A stretch of DNA of 39,410 nt from assembly GCA_045627885.1 (NCBI GenBank), contig JAZQOM010000064.1, positions 1 through 39,410 on the forward strand, read 5' to 3'. Shown piece after piece: positions 1-6,839 of the stretch (its first letter is position 1; every line of letters begins with the position of its first letter). The stretch comes from CALCTE01 sp045627885 (GTDB lineage Bacteria; Bacillota; Clostridia; Oscillospirales; CAG-272). Under the pieces are notes generated by a model that was not told the DNA's origin, did not search any database, and was given only the letters and a program-made list of their open reading frames with translations. The position numbers and the translations under genes were made by a program.

Positions 1-297
1 GTGCTTAATATGAAATATTTACCTATTCTTGGCGAACTATTTTCTTCTGATAGTGCTATCTTTATGCTAATTGGATTGGTCATAGCAACAATTATCGGTA
101 TAAAGATGAAGAACACAAGAAAGAACACAATTGGCGTGGCAATATGCCTTCTCACTTATGTAATATGCGAGATATTATCCCAAGCAGTTGGAATGAACTA
201 TCTTGTAGAAATTATTGCCTTGTTTGTTGGAACAATAGCCATTGGTGGCTTTATTGGTTTCTTGATTGGGCTTATTGTGTCTAAGGTTAGAAAATAA
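1..297 (+). CDS. small three-helix membrane protein, unknown function
   Basis: The frame opens with GTG at base 1 and has an in-frame ATG at base 10. The true start may lie outside the window, so the 98-residue length is a minimum. About three hydrophobic segments are visible: residues about 18-35, 43-62 and 68-94. The middle one begins after a basic loop (KMKNTRKN), and the protein ends with a basic VRK tail. The third segment is rich in Gly and Ile. No catalytic motif or known domain is recognisable. No terminator follows directly, and the next 400 bases look non-coding or degraded. It is probably an integral membrane protein, but its function cannot be inferred from sequence or neighbours. 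Confidence 0.6.
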   Translation: MLNMKYLPILGELFSSDSAIFMLIGLVIATIIGIKMKNTRKNTIGVAICLLTYVICEILSQAVGMNYLVEIIALFVGTIAIGGFIGFLIGLIVSKVRK

Positions 298-699
298 CAA
301 ATCCCAGTTTGTAGGAAGATATATTCCCGTGTACTGCGGGGGTAGATTTGTTCCCGTGTTGTGTGGACACTCACGGCATCGTCTCGCCCCATGTCGATAC
401 GGTGGCGCTCTTGCCAAACACGGACAATTAGAAACAGCAAAGCACTTCGGAATCAAATAAAACAGGATTTGGGAGAAGCTGAAAAGTATGAGTACGGGGG
501 AAGATAAGTACCCAATTAAATGTATTCTTCCGATGCAGCTATCGTCGCTGCTTATCTGCGGCTTGGCAACTCCGGCAAATGGCATAATGATAACGCCTGC
601 CTCGGAGAAGTCGCGCAGGCGGCGTTCTGCGATAAACGATATTTTATAAATTTAGATATGCGCTTTTACGGAAAAATCTAAAAAAGGACGGCAAAGACG
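298..699. other. gene-poor stretch with possible gene remnants
   Basis: No convincing full-length gene is visible here. The motif TTCCCGTGT occurs twice, at 324 and 351. A GCCTGC / GCAGGC inverted pair lies at about 594-619. Short frames are open on both strands (for example minus 198-440 and plus 520-681) and carry protein-like composition, but they have no good start signals. This would fit decayed genes or the edge of a past insertion. No promoter with good spacing was found for the gene at 700. Confidence 0.4.
520..681 (+). CDS. possible 53-residue ORF or gene fragment
   Basis: An ATG at 520, directly after an in-frame TAA, opens 53 codons ending at TAA 679-681, 18 bases before the next gene. 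The composition is protein-like (Ala-rich, with Trp, His and Cys; motifs AYLRLGNSGKWH and CLGEVAQAAF). The only purine-rich stretch upstream is about 19 bases away, which is poor for a ribosome site. I do not recognise the product. It may be the tail of a decayed gene whose first part lies in another frame upstream (ATG at 488), so it is reported with low confidence. Confidence 0.2.
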   Translation: MYSSDAAIVAAYLRLGNSGKWHNDNACLGEVAQAAFCDKRYFINLDMRFYGKI

Positions 700-1617
700 A
701 TGGCGGAAACCGAAAACAAAACAGAAATCGGCGCGGAATGCGATTATCTGTGCGAAGCGAGACTTGCAAAAACAAGTCCCGACTTGCACAAGCTGTACCG
801 CAACAGCGTTTTTGCCATAGACGCCTTGCTTTCCGGATACAAAAACATCTTTCCGTTTTTTACCGACCACACATTTGAGCATTCCGCTCAGGTAATAAAC
901 TATTGCAACATAATCGCCGGAAAAGAAATAATATCACGGCTTAGTCCCGACGAAATCTACATTCTATTGATGGGCGCCGCGCTGCACGATGTCGGCATGG
1001 GAATATCGGAAAGCGACTTTATGTGCTTTTGTGATGATATTCCGGACTTTGCCGAATACAAAAAGCAATTTCCCGATGAGCCGACCTCGGAATACACCAG
1101 AATTTTTCACCAGGATTTCAGCGCGTGCTTTATAAAAAAATACGGCGCCGTCTTCGAAATACCGTCAAAGGAACATATCGACTGCATAGCGCAGGTTGCA
1201 AAAGGGCACAGAAACGCCGACTTGTTGAACCGAAGCGAATTTCCCGAGGCTTACCGCCTTAAAAGCGGAAATACGGTAAATCTTGCTTACATTGCCGCAC
1301 TTGTCAAATTTGCCGACGAGCTTGATGTTCTTGCAGACAGAAATCTGCTTTTCGATTATACCGCCGTCAACAGCGAATGGTCTGAAAAGCAGACGCTGTG
1401 CTACAAATGTCACGGCGCGATAAAAAGTCTGCGTGTATGTGACGGCACGATATCGCTGCTGTACGACACCGAAGAGCCTCAGGTGGAAGCGGAGATTTTG
1501 CATACATACGGCAAAGTGAAGAGCACATTCGACGAGTATGTCGCGGTGCTTGAAAAGCGAACATCGTTTGCAAGCAGACTGCACGGCGTTTGCATCGAAA
1601 GAATCGGCTCCTTATAA
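700..1617 (+). CDS. HD-domain metal-dependent hydrolase-like protein
   Basis: A 305-residue soluble protein with the HD-superfamily pattern: H61 in FEHSAQ, the HD doublet H96-D97 in GAALHDVGMG, H137 in IFHQDF, H170 in AKGHR, and D206/D209 in KFADELD. These match the metal ligands of HD phosphohydrolases, which act on nucleotides or other phosphoesters. The C-terminal third (from about 215) has no domain I recognise. The layout resembles stand-alone HD proteins related to HD modules fused to GHKL ATPases. The substrate is unknown. A purine-rich AAAAAGGACGG lies about 12 bases before the ATG. It opens a same-strand run of genes to 4109. Confidence 0.7.
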   Translation: MAETENKTEIGAECDYLCEARLAKTSPDLHKLYRNSVFAIDALLSGYKNIFPFFTDHTFEHSAQVINYCNIIAGKEIISRLSPDEIYILLMGAALHDVGMGISESDFMCFCDDIPDFAEYKKQFPDEPTSEYTRIFHQDFSACFIKKYGAVFEIPSKEHIDCIAQVAKGHRNADLLNRSEFPEAYRLKSGNTVNLAYIAALVKFADELDVLADRNLLFDYTAVNSEWSEKQTLCYKCHGAIKSLRVCDGTISLLYDTEEPQVEAEILHTYGKVKSTFDEYVAVLEKRTSFASRLHGVCIERIGSL

Positions 1618-1643
1618 CAATGAATTGTGCCATGCACACGATT

Positions 1644-1659
1644 TGCCCCTTTCGGGGCA
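1644..1659. other. short GC-rich hairpin in an intergenic gap
   Basis: TGCCCC-TTTC-GGGGCA forms a perfect 6-bp stem with a 4-base loop between the HD gene and the VOC gene. It is followed by A-rich rather than T-rich sequence, so it does not look like an intrinsic terminator for plus-strand transcription. It might stabilise mRNA or cause a pause; that is only inference. Confidence 0.35.
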
Positions 1660-1691
1660 TAAAAAATCAGCTTATACAAAGGAAATTATGT

Positions 1692-2054
1692 ATGAAACTC
1701 AAAAATTTTCTGATAGTCGTGAAAGACATCGAAAAGTCGCGTGAGTTCTACCACAGCTTGTTCGGACTCGATGTTCTTGTCGATAACGACGGCAATATGA
1801 GCCTTTCGGACGGGCTTGTATTGCAGGACGAAAAGATATGGCGGAGCTTTATAAACAAAGATATCGAAAAAGAGCGCAATTCCTCGGAGCTTTACTTTGA
1901 GGAAGAGGATATAGAGGCGTTTTGCAAAAAGTTGAAAAGCCTTTATCCCGACACAAGGTTTGCAAACGAGCTTATGACACACAGCTGGGGGCAAAGAGTA
2001 ATCCGCTTTTACGACCCGGACGGAAATCTAATCGAAGTCGGAACGCCGATGTGA
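1692..2054 (+). CDS. VOC (glyoxalase/bleomycin-resistance fold) protein
   Basis: A 120-residue protein starting MKLKNFLIVVKD. This start has AAGGA 8 bases upstream; the longer open frame upstream has no such site. It shows the two-repeat VOC pattern: KDIEKSREFYHSLFG near the N-terminus and RFYDPDGNLIEVG at the C-terminus, the latter including the usual metal-ligand glutamate. Family members include glyoxalase I, dioxygenases and antibiotic-binding proteins. The substrate cannot be read from sequence. The next gene starts 6 bases after its stop, so the two are probably cotranscribed. Confidence 0.8.
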   Translation: MKLKNFLIVVKDIEKSREFYHSLFGLDVLVDNDGNMSLSDGLVLQDEKIWRSFINKDIEKERNSSELYFEEEDIEAFCKKLKSLYPDTRFANELMTHSWGQRVIRFYDPDGNLIEVGTPM

Positions 2055-2060
2055 GGAGAA

Positions 2061-2294
2061 ATGGAAAAAATAACTCTTTCGGAGCTCAAAATGAATTCGC
2101 GGCGCGAAGTTATCGCCTTCTTGAAAAAACTATGGAGCGGAGAGGGCTCACCGTGCCCTTTATGCCACGGCGAACTCGAGCTTTTGCATAAAAAGGCGAA
2201 AAAATCGGACTGCGACTGGCAGTGTAAGAACTGCGAAAAAACATTTCGCACGATAAATCTTTTGCAAGAGCTCAACGAACAAATGCCTCAGTAA
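2061..2294 (+). CDS. small zinc-ribbon protein
   Basis: A 77-residue protein with two CxxC knuckles, CPLC (about residues 32-35) and CKNC (about 55-58), separated by a Lys-rich loop and followed by KTF. This is a classic rubredoxin-like zinc ribbon. The N-terminal 30 residues look helical (LSELKMNSRREVIAFLKKLW). GGAG sits just before the ATG, overlapping the upstream stop region. Such small ribbons often bind nucleic acid or partner proteins, but no specific role can be assigned. It lies 12 bases before the NYN gene. Confidence 0.65.
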   Translation: MEKITLSELKMNSRREVIAFLKKLWSGEGSPCPLCHGELELLHKKAKKSDCDWQCKNCEKTFRTINLLQELNEQMPQ

Positions 2295-2306
2295 AAAGGA
2301 ATCAAA

Positions 2307-3020
2307 ATGGAGAAATATTATCTTATCGACTACGAAAATGTCGGCAGCGACGGACTCTGCGGCTGCGACCGCCTGAGCGAATCCGACCATATAGTCATCT
2401 TCTTTACAAACAACGCCAAAAAGATTGATATGCGCGAGATTGCAGACCACGGAAAGGCGGAGCTTGTGATGATAGAAGTTCCGGCGGGCAGACAGTCCGC
2501 GGATATACATATCGGCTCATATATCGGCTACCTTATCGGCTCGGGCAAAAACAGAGATATCGGCGTCGTGAGCAACGATACCGATTTCGACAATGTGATA
2601 AAATTCTGGGCAAAGAGCGGAGCGAGCGTATCGCGTTCACGCAGTATAACGATAGCTTCGGTAAAGCACAAGGCGGCACAGAAGAATAAGGCGGAAAAGC
2701 CCGAGAAAAAATCCGCCGAAAAGACTCGGAAAGAGAAAGAAGCTCCCGTGCCAAAGCCGCAAAACAAAAAGAAAAAACCGGAAAAGCAAGCCGCAAAGCC
2801 GAAAAAATCCGAGCAAGGCAGGTCAGAGCTCAATACGAGCGTAATGCAGACTCTCGGCAAAGCCGGCTACGACTGCAACACCTCCGGCGCGGCGGCGTCC
2901 ATCGCGGTAAAAAACAACGGTAAAGCCGACGGCAAACAGCAGGTATATCTTGCGCTTGTGCAAAAATTCGGGCAGGAAACGGGACTTGACATATACGGCA
3001 AAATAAAGAAAAAGCTCTGA
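2307..3020 (+). CDS. NYN/PIN-like nuclease-domain protein with Lys-rich linker
   Basis: A 237-residue protein. Residues 1-115 resemble the NYN branch of the PIN-like RNase fold: LIDYENVG (D8, E10, N11), ADIHIG (D66) and VVSNDTDFD (D91, D93, D95) give the acidic cluster that binds metal. Residues about 120-172 are an extremely Lys/Ala/Glu-rich linker, likely disordered and nucleic-acid binding. Residues about 174-237 form a compact tail (LNTSVMQTLGKAGYDC, then QQVYLALVQKFG) that could be a small helical nucleic-acid-binding domain. The family suggests an RNA-acting role, so it is probably a cytosolic ribonuclease. The adjacent zinc ribbon might be a partner, but that is only inference. Confidence 0.7.
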   Translation: MEKYYLIDYENVGSDGLCGCDRLSESDHIVIFFTNNAKKIDMREIADHGKAELVMIEVPAGRQSADIHIGSYIGYLIGSGKNRDIGVVSNDTDFDNVIKFWAKSGASVSRSRSITIASVKHKAAQKNKAEKPEKKSAEKTRKEKEAPVPKPQNKKKKPEKQAAKPKKSEQGRSELNTSVMQTLGKAGYDCNTSGAAASIAVKNNGKADGKQQVYLALVQKFGQETGLDIYGKIKKKL

Positions 3021-3032
3021 CGGAGATGGACA

Positions 3033-3584
3033 ATGCTCTACATAATGCGACACGGCAAAACCGAATGGAATAAAAAGCTCAAGCTCCAAGGGCAGACGGA
3101 TATTCCGCTTTCCGAAGAGGGAATCGAGATGGCAAAGGCGGCGGCAAAGGAGTATGCCGGCGTTCATTTTGATATATGCTACACATCGCCGCTTTCGAGG
3201 GCGAAAAAGACCGCCGAGCTTCTGCTCGAGGGGAGAGATGTTCCGATAGTCACGGACAAAAGGCTTCTCGAGATGTGCTTCGGCGTGTGCGAGGGCGCGG
3301 AAAACTACAAAGAAGACAGAGCCCTGCCCGTAAACATACTGTTTTCATCTCCCGAAAAATACACCGATTTGCCCGAGGGCGCGGAGAGCCTTGACGAGCT
3401 TCTTGCAAGGACGGGAGAGTTTCTAAGCAAGGTCGCGCTTCCGCTTGTCAATGCGGGAAAAGATGTTCTCATAGTCGGACACGGCGCGATGAATTCGAGC
3501 ATATATAACATAGTAAACAAGCTTCCGCGGGAGAAATTCTGGAGCGGAAAATACGAAAACTGCAAGCTGTACCGAGTGCTGTGA
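3033..3584 (+). CDS. histidine phosphatase family protein
   Basis: A 183-residue protein of the phosphoglycerate-mutase-like superfamily. The phosphohistidine motif is RHGKT (R6, H7, G8), the second catalytic His is H150 in VLIVGHGAM, and E80 in LLEMCFGVCEG is the likely acid. Substrates in the family range from phosphosugars to alpha-ribazole phosphate and nucleotides, and nothing here decides among them. It starts 12 bases after the NYN gene with CGGAG upstream, consistent with cotranscription. Confidence 0.82.
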   Translation: MLYIMRHGKTEWNKKLKLQGQTDIPLSEEGIEMAKAAAKEYAGVHFDICYTSPLSRAKKTAELLLEGRDVPIVTDKRLLEMCFGVCEGAENYKEDRALPVNILFSSPEKYTDLPEGAESLDELLARTGEFLSKVALPLVNAGKDVLIVGHGAMNSSIYNIVNKLPREKFWSGKYENCKLYRVL

Positions 3585-3596
3585 GAGGGAGAGAAT

Positions 3597-4109
3597 ATGA
3601 ATTTAACACTTGTAAAACTATCCGAAAAATACAAAAGGCATCTGTTTGAAATGATGGACGAATGGCTTTCCGTAGAGAAAGACTTTTCACCGTATGCGAT
3701 AAGGAGAAACGACTATCACGACTTCGGGTATTATCTCGAAAACCTCGAATTAAAAGAGGAAGCGGACGGCAGAGTGCCGAATTCCGTGTTCTTCTGCCTT
3801 GATACGGACAGGGATATCTTCGTCGGCGCGATAGATATAAGACATTATCTCAATGAGGAACTGCTTGCGACGGGCGGCCATATCGGAGACGGCGTTCGCC
3901 CGAGCGAAAGAAGAAAGGGCGTTGCGACCGCGATGATAGCGCTGGGTCTCAAAGAGTGTAAAAAGCTCGGGATAAATCGTGTGCTTATGACCTGCGCGGA
4001 CGACAATATCGGCTCGGCGAAGTCGATAGAGCATAACGGCGGCGTGATGGAAAACAAGGTTTACGAGGACGATGTCCTTATGCGCAGATACTTTATAGAG
4101 CTTAAATAA
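3597..4109 (+). CDS. GNAT family N-acetyltransferase
   Basis: A 170-residue protein with the GNAT acetyl-CoA binding signature GDGVRPSERRKGVATAMI (an RxxGxA-type pyrophosphate loop) and a C-terminal NIGSAKSIEHNGGVMENKVY segment typical of motif B. The layout is of the RimJ/RimL-like type, with an N-terminal acceptor-binding half. The acceptor is unknown. GAGAGGGAGAG precedes the ATG. It is the last gene of the 700-4109 run and ends directly on a terminator. Confidence 0.8.
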   Translation: MNLTLVKLSEKYKRHLFEMMDEWLSVEKDFSPYAIRRNDYHDFGYYLENLELKEEADGRVPNSVFFCLDTDRDIFVGAIDIRHYLNEELLATGGHIGDGVRPSERRKGVATAMIALGLKECKKLGINRVLMTCADDNIGSAKSIEHNGGVMENKVYEDDVLMRRYFIELK

Positions 4110-4145
4110 AAAAATCGGTTTTGCATTTTGCAAAACCGATTTTTT
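4110..4145. terminator. bidirectional intrinsic terminator
   Basis: ATCGGTTTTGC (4114-4124) pairs with GCAAAACCGAT (4130-4140) around a 5-base loop. An A-run flanks the left side and a T-run (to 4145) the right. It lies between convergent genes (GNAT on plus, methyltransferase on minus) and can serve both strands. Confidence 0.9.
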
Positions 4146-4165
4146 ATCGCAAAAGTATACTTGCG

Positions 4166-5281
4166 CTAACGGCGGAAATACTCATATAGATTGCATTTCA
4201 GCATTCCGTTGTAGAGCTTTCGCACCTTGTCTGCTTTTTTTCCGAAGCCTTCCTCAAAGCTCTCGTTTCCGCACAGAATATATAAATGCCAGCGCTCAAC
4301 GCAGGAGAAAGCTCTGCCCATCTTTTTGTAAAGTGCAAACGCTTCTTCGTGAGTGAGCAGTCTTTCGCCGTACGGCGGATTTGTTATCACCGTTCCGCGC
4401 TTTTGCGGATTGTAGAATTTTTGTATATCGAGCTTGAAAAACCTGATGCTTTCGGCAACACCGGCACGCTCAGCGTTGGCTTTTGCCGTTTCTATCGCCT
4501 TCTCGTCTATGTCCGACGCGAATATGTCAAGTTTGTCTTGCAAAATGAGTGCATTTGCTTCTTCCCTTGCAAGCCTTGCATACTTTTTGTCGTACCAGGG
4601 GAAGCTTTCAAAGGCGAAAGTCCTGCCTATTCCGGGCGCGATGTTCAGCAATTTTCTTGCCGCCTCAATCGGGATAGTGCCGGAGCCGCACATCGGGTCC
4701 CAGAGCATCGTCGACGGCTCAAGACGCGCTATGCTGACTATTCCCGAAGCGAGCGTTTCGCGAAGCGGAGCATCGTTTGCGACGGGGCGGTAGCCTCTCT
4801 TGTGAAGTCCCGTGCCTGATGTGCCAATCATCAGATAGGCGATATCCTTGAATATGAAAAATTCGATATCCGTTTTTGCGCCGCTTTCCTCAAACCACTC
4901 TATGCCGTACTTTTCGGAAAGGCGCTTTACTATTGCTTTTTTTACAATTTTCTGGCAGTTCGGAATGCTTGCGAGCTTTGATTTTATGCAGTGTCCGCCG
5001 ACGGGAAAACAGCCGTCCTTTTGTATGTAGTTTTCCCACGGCAGGGATGCCGTAAGCTCAAACAGTTCATCAAATGTAAGCGTTTGCGACCTGCCTATTT
5101 CTATGTAAAGGGATTCCGCGGTGTGAAGCCACATATTACAGCGCGCAACCGCGCTTTCGTCTCCCGTAAAAAACACTCTGCCGTCAATCGAATCGGTTTT
5201 TTCGTAGCCGAGAGCGGCGAGGTCGTCGCAAATGAATTTTTCCATGCCGAAAAGACAGGTGGCAACATAGTTAAGCTTCAT
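4166..5281 (-). CDS. THUMP-domain class I SAM-dependent RNA methyltransferase (YpsC/RlmL type)
   Basis: A 371-residue protein with the domain order of the UPF0020 family. The N-terminal ferredoxin-like/THUMP half covers about residues 1-160 (MKLNYVATCLFGMEKFICDD). It is followed by a Rossmann methyltransferase with motif I WDPMCGSGTIPIEAA, an acidic loop ASDIDEKAIE, and the N6-adenine or N2-guanine type catalytic motif TNPPYGERL. The family methylates rRNA, probably 23S rRNA guanosine N2 as in E. coli RlmL/RlmK N-terminal halves and B. subtilis YpsC. The exact target base is inference. Its start overlaps the stop of the amidohydrolase gene by 4 bases, so the two are translationally coupled. 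It ends at the shared terminator. Confidence 0.88.
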   Translation of the reverse strand: MKLNYVATCLFGMEKFICDDLAALGYEKTDSIDGRVFFTGDESAVARCNMWLHTAESLYIEIGRSQTLTFDELFELTASLPWENYIQKDGCFPVGGHCIKSKLASIPNCQKIVKKAIVKRLSEKYGIEWFEESGAKTDIEFFIFKDIAYLMIGTSGTGLHKRGYRPVANDAPLRETLASGIVSIARLEPSTMLWDPMCGSGTIPIEAARKLLNIAPGIGRTFAFESFPWYDKKYARLAREEANALILQDKLDIFASDIDEKAIETAKANAERAGVAESIRFFKLDIQKFYNPQKRGTVITNPPYGERLLTHEEAFALYKKMGRAFSCVERWHLYILCGNESFEEGFGKKADKVRKLYNGMLKCNLYEYFRR

Positions 5282-6093
5282 TTTTCCACCGCCTTTATGT
5301 TGAGAAGTCCGCAGGCGTTGAGATATGTAATCTGCTCAAAATCGGCTTTCGGCAGCTTCAGCGCTTTCAGTGCGGCAAGACTTTGCCTCGGGTCTTCCCA
5401 CGGGCAATCAGAACCGAACAGAATTCTGTCCGCCCCGTGTTCGAGAATCAGCATACGGTATTCGTCCGGCTTGATGAGCGAAGATACCGCGGCGGTATCG
5501 AACATTACGGGCGTTCCCACGAGATATTTTTCAACATCGTCCCACATACCCATTCCGCCCATGTGAGCGAGAATGAGATTTTTCCCCGAAACACAGCCGA
5601 GCAGATTTTTCACTTTTTCGGGCGTGCATTTCCACGGCGCCCTGTACGCGGGGTCTTGACCTGCGTGTACGACAACGAGAAGCCCGAGCTTCTCGGCTTT
5701 AGCAATTATTTCGGCAGACTCTTTGCAATCAATTTCAAATTGTTGATATTCGGGATGCAGCTTTATTCCCGAAAATCCGCTTTCGGCGAGCCTTTCAAGA
5801 ATGTCAAGACGGTCGCTTTGAAACGGATATACGCTTCCGAATGAGATAATGCCGTCGAAGTCAAGCTCTTTTGCAAAGCGGTTGATGGATTCGGTCTGGT
5901 GCTCGGTGGTGGCGATGGGACAAACCACGGAGACATCGACGCCGCTTGCACGCATTTTGTCTTGCAAACCTCGAACGGTTCCGTCGGTGCAGGCAAGCGG
6001 AAGTCCCGTGCCCTTGATATTGTCTTCGAGCACGGCAATCGTTTTTGCGGCAATTCTGTCGGGAAAAGCGTGGGTATGAAAATCTATAAGCAT
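5278..6093 (-). CDS. amidohydrolase (amidohydrolase-2 type TIM barrel)
   Basis: A 271-residue protein. It has the N-terminal metal motif DFHTHAFPD (H6, H8), K111-H113 in GIKLHPEYQ, H143 in VVHAGQD, H177 in LAHMGG and D229 in LFGSDCPW. This pattern is typical of the amidohydrolase-2 branch (ACMSD/uronate isomerase-like barrels), whose substrates are varied. A GTGAGGCG site lies 6 bases before its ATG, and a sigma-A promoter lies further upstream. It is the first gene of a two-gene minus-strand operon with the RNA methyltransferase. Confidence 0.82.
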   Translation of the reverse strand: MLIDFHTHAFPDRIAAKTIAVLEDNIKGTGLPLACTDGTVRGLQDKMRASGVDVSVVCPIATTEHQTESINRFAKELDFDGIISFGSVYPFQSDRLDILERLAESGFSGIKLHPEYQQFEIDCKESAEIIAKAEKLGLLVVVHAGQDPAYRAPWKCTPEKVKNLLGCVSGKNLILAHMGGMGMWDDVEKYLVGTPVMFDTAAVSSLIKPDEYRMLILEHGADRILFGSDCPWEDPRQSLAALKALKLPKADFEQITYLNACGLLNIKAVEK

Positions 6094-6122
6094 AAACGCC
6101 TCACAGCAAAATATTTTTTACT

Positions 6123-6151
6123 ATTCTACCACTCAAAGCATCAAAAATCAA
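6123..6151 (-). promoter_or_regulatory. sigma-A-type promoter for the amidohydrolase/methyltransferase pair
   Basis: Read on the minus strand: TTGATT (6151-6146), a 17-base spacer, then TAGAAT (6128-6123). This puts the transcript start about 20 bases before the amidohydrolase ATG at 6093. Both boxes differ little from consensus and the spacing is ideal. Confidence 0.65.
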
Positions 6152-6211
6152 CCGTAAATAAATAAAGAAGAAAAGCAAAAAACCGCGCAAATGCAATTTC
6201 CTTAAATTTCC

Positions 6212-6241
6212 TGAATAATAAAAAACGGCTTGCGCAAAATA
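6212..6241 (+). promoter_or_regulatory. sigma-G-like promoter of the spore protein gene
   Basis: TGAATA (6212-6217), a 17-base spacer, then CAAAATA (6235-6241). The forespore sigma-G consensus is TGMATA with CATNMTA, so the -35 box is perfect and the -10 has one mismatch. The location upstream of an alpha/beta SASP gene, the best-known class of sigma-G targets, supports the call. It also argues against a start codon at 6230, which would lie inside the promoter. Confidence 0.7.
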
Positions 6242-6249
6242 ACTGTGAA

Positions 6250-6265
6250 CGGCGGAAAGCCGCCG
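6250..6265 (+). other. 5'-leader hairpin of the SASP mRNA
   Basis: CGGCGG-AAAG-CCGCCG forms a perfect 6-bp GC stem with a 4-base loop. It lies within a few bases of the predicted sigma-G transcript start and about 16 bases before the ribosome site AAGGAG (6281-6286). Its position at the extreme 5' end suggests protection against decay of a late, long-lived spore message; this is inference. Confidence 0.5.
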
Positions 6266-6295
6266 CTCAAAAAGTTTTATAAGGAGCTATACAAA

Positions 6296-6496
6296 ATGGC
6301 AAACAGCAACAGCAGAACTCTTGTTCCCGAAGCACGCGAAGCTATGGACAAGTTCAAGATGGAAGCTGCAAGTGAAGTCGGCGTAAACCTCAAGAAGGGT
6401 TACAACGGCGACATCACAGCAAAGCAGGCAGGTTCCGTAGGCGGTCAGATGGTCAAGAAAATGATTCAGAACGCCGAGAACTCTATGAAGAACTGA
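6296..6496 (+). CDS. alpha/beta-type small acid-soluble spore protein
   Basis: A 66-residue protein starting MANSNSRTLVPEAREAMD with AAGGAG 9 bases upstream. It has both family signatures: the region around the GPR protease site (FKMEAASEVGV, about residues 20-30) and the C-terminal KKGYNGDITAKQAGSVGGQMVKKM block that lies on A-form DNA. These proteins coat and protect DNA in the dormant spore core and are degraded at germination. It is monocistronic, between a sigma-G-like promoter and a terminator. It is strong evidence that the organism forms spores. Confidence 0.95.
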   Translation: MANSNSRTLVPEAREAMDKFKMEAASEVGVNLKKGYNGDITAKQAGSVGGQMVKKMIQNAENSMKN

Positions 6497-6519
6497 GCAG
6501 AGAGTGGCTCAAAAGTAAT

Positions 6520-6558
6520 AAATGCGTCCCGTCAATACGGCGGGGCGCGTTTATTTTT
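6520..6558 (+). terminator. intrinsic terminator of the SASP gene
   Basis: A 12-bp stem with two G-T pairs: AAATGCGTCCCG (6520-6531) pairs with CGGGGCGCGTTT (6541-6552) around a 9-base loop, followed by ATTTTTAT. It starts 23 bases after the SASP stop codon. Confidence 0.85.
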
Positions 6559-6665
6559 ATCCGCGAGCCTAATCCGCGAGTCTAATCCGCGAGCCTAAAT
6601 CCGCGAGTCCGTGTGCGTCTTTATTTTTATCCGCGTGAATGTAAAAGTATCCGTGCGAATGTAAA
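6547..6665. repeat. patch of short direct repeats after the SASP terminator
   Basis: Four near-identical 13-base units built on ATCCGCGAG[C/T]CTA run from 6559 to 6610. The terminator's right flank (GCGTTTATTTTTATCCGCG, from 6547) recurs at 6615-6635 as GCGTCTTTATTTTTATCCGCG. Two further copies of ATCCG-[CGT/TGC]-GAATGTAAA lie at 6629-6645 and 6649-6665. The units share the core ATCCGCG. The pattern suggests slippage duplication that began in the terminator tail. The 343-base gap 6497-6839 holds nothing else except the terminator and the promoter at 6718. Confidence 0.75.
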
Positions 6666-6717
6666 GGCGTTGTTATCAAAATGTAAATTTTAGGTAAATT
6701 ATAAAATATGAAACATA

Positions 6718-6746
6718 TTGACAATAACCTCGATATATGTTAAAAT
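6718..6746 (+). promoter_or_regulatory. strong sigma-A promoter of the polysaccharide operon
   Basis: TTGACA (6718-6723), a 17-base spacer, then TAAAAT (6741-6746): a perfect -35, perfect spacing and a one-mismatch -10. The predicted start near 6753 leaves a leader of about 87 bases before the first gene at 6840. No other promoter of this quality, and no terminator, was seen on this strand before about 33967. Confidence 0.8.
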
Positions 6747-6839
6747 AATACGGATTATAGCAAAATGAATAACTGCGCGAATTTACGGCAAAGTGTGCAA
6801 AATCGCAGAAAAAAGCGAAAATTACAAGGGGAAGACCGA

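Noticed and set aside
1644..1659. Hairpin after the HD gene as a terminator
   Set aside because: No T-run follows on the plus strand, and the stem is only 6 bp.
6230..6295. Longer N-terminus for the spore protein
   Set aside because: It would overlap the sigma-G-like promoter and lacks a ribosome site, whereas AAGGAG precedes ATG 6296 and MANSNS is the usual family start.
6559..6610. Evenly spaced repeats that might suggest a CRISPR array
   Set aside because: The units are 13 bases and directly tandem with no spacers, and no cas genes are nearby.
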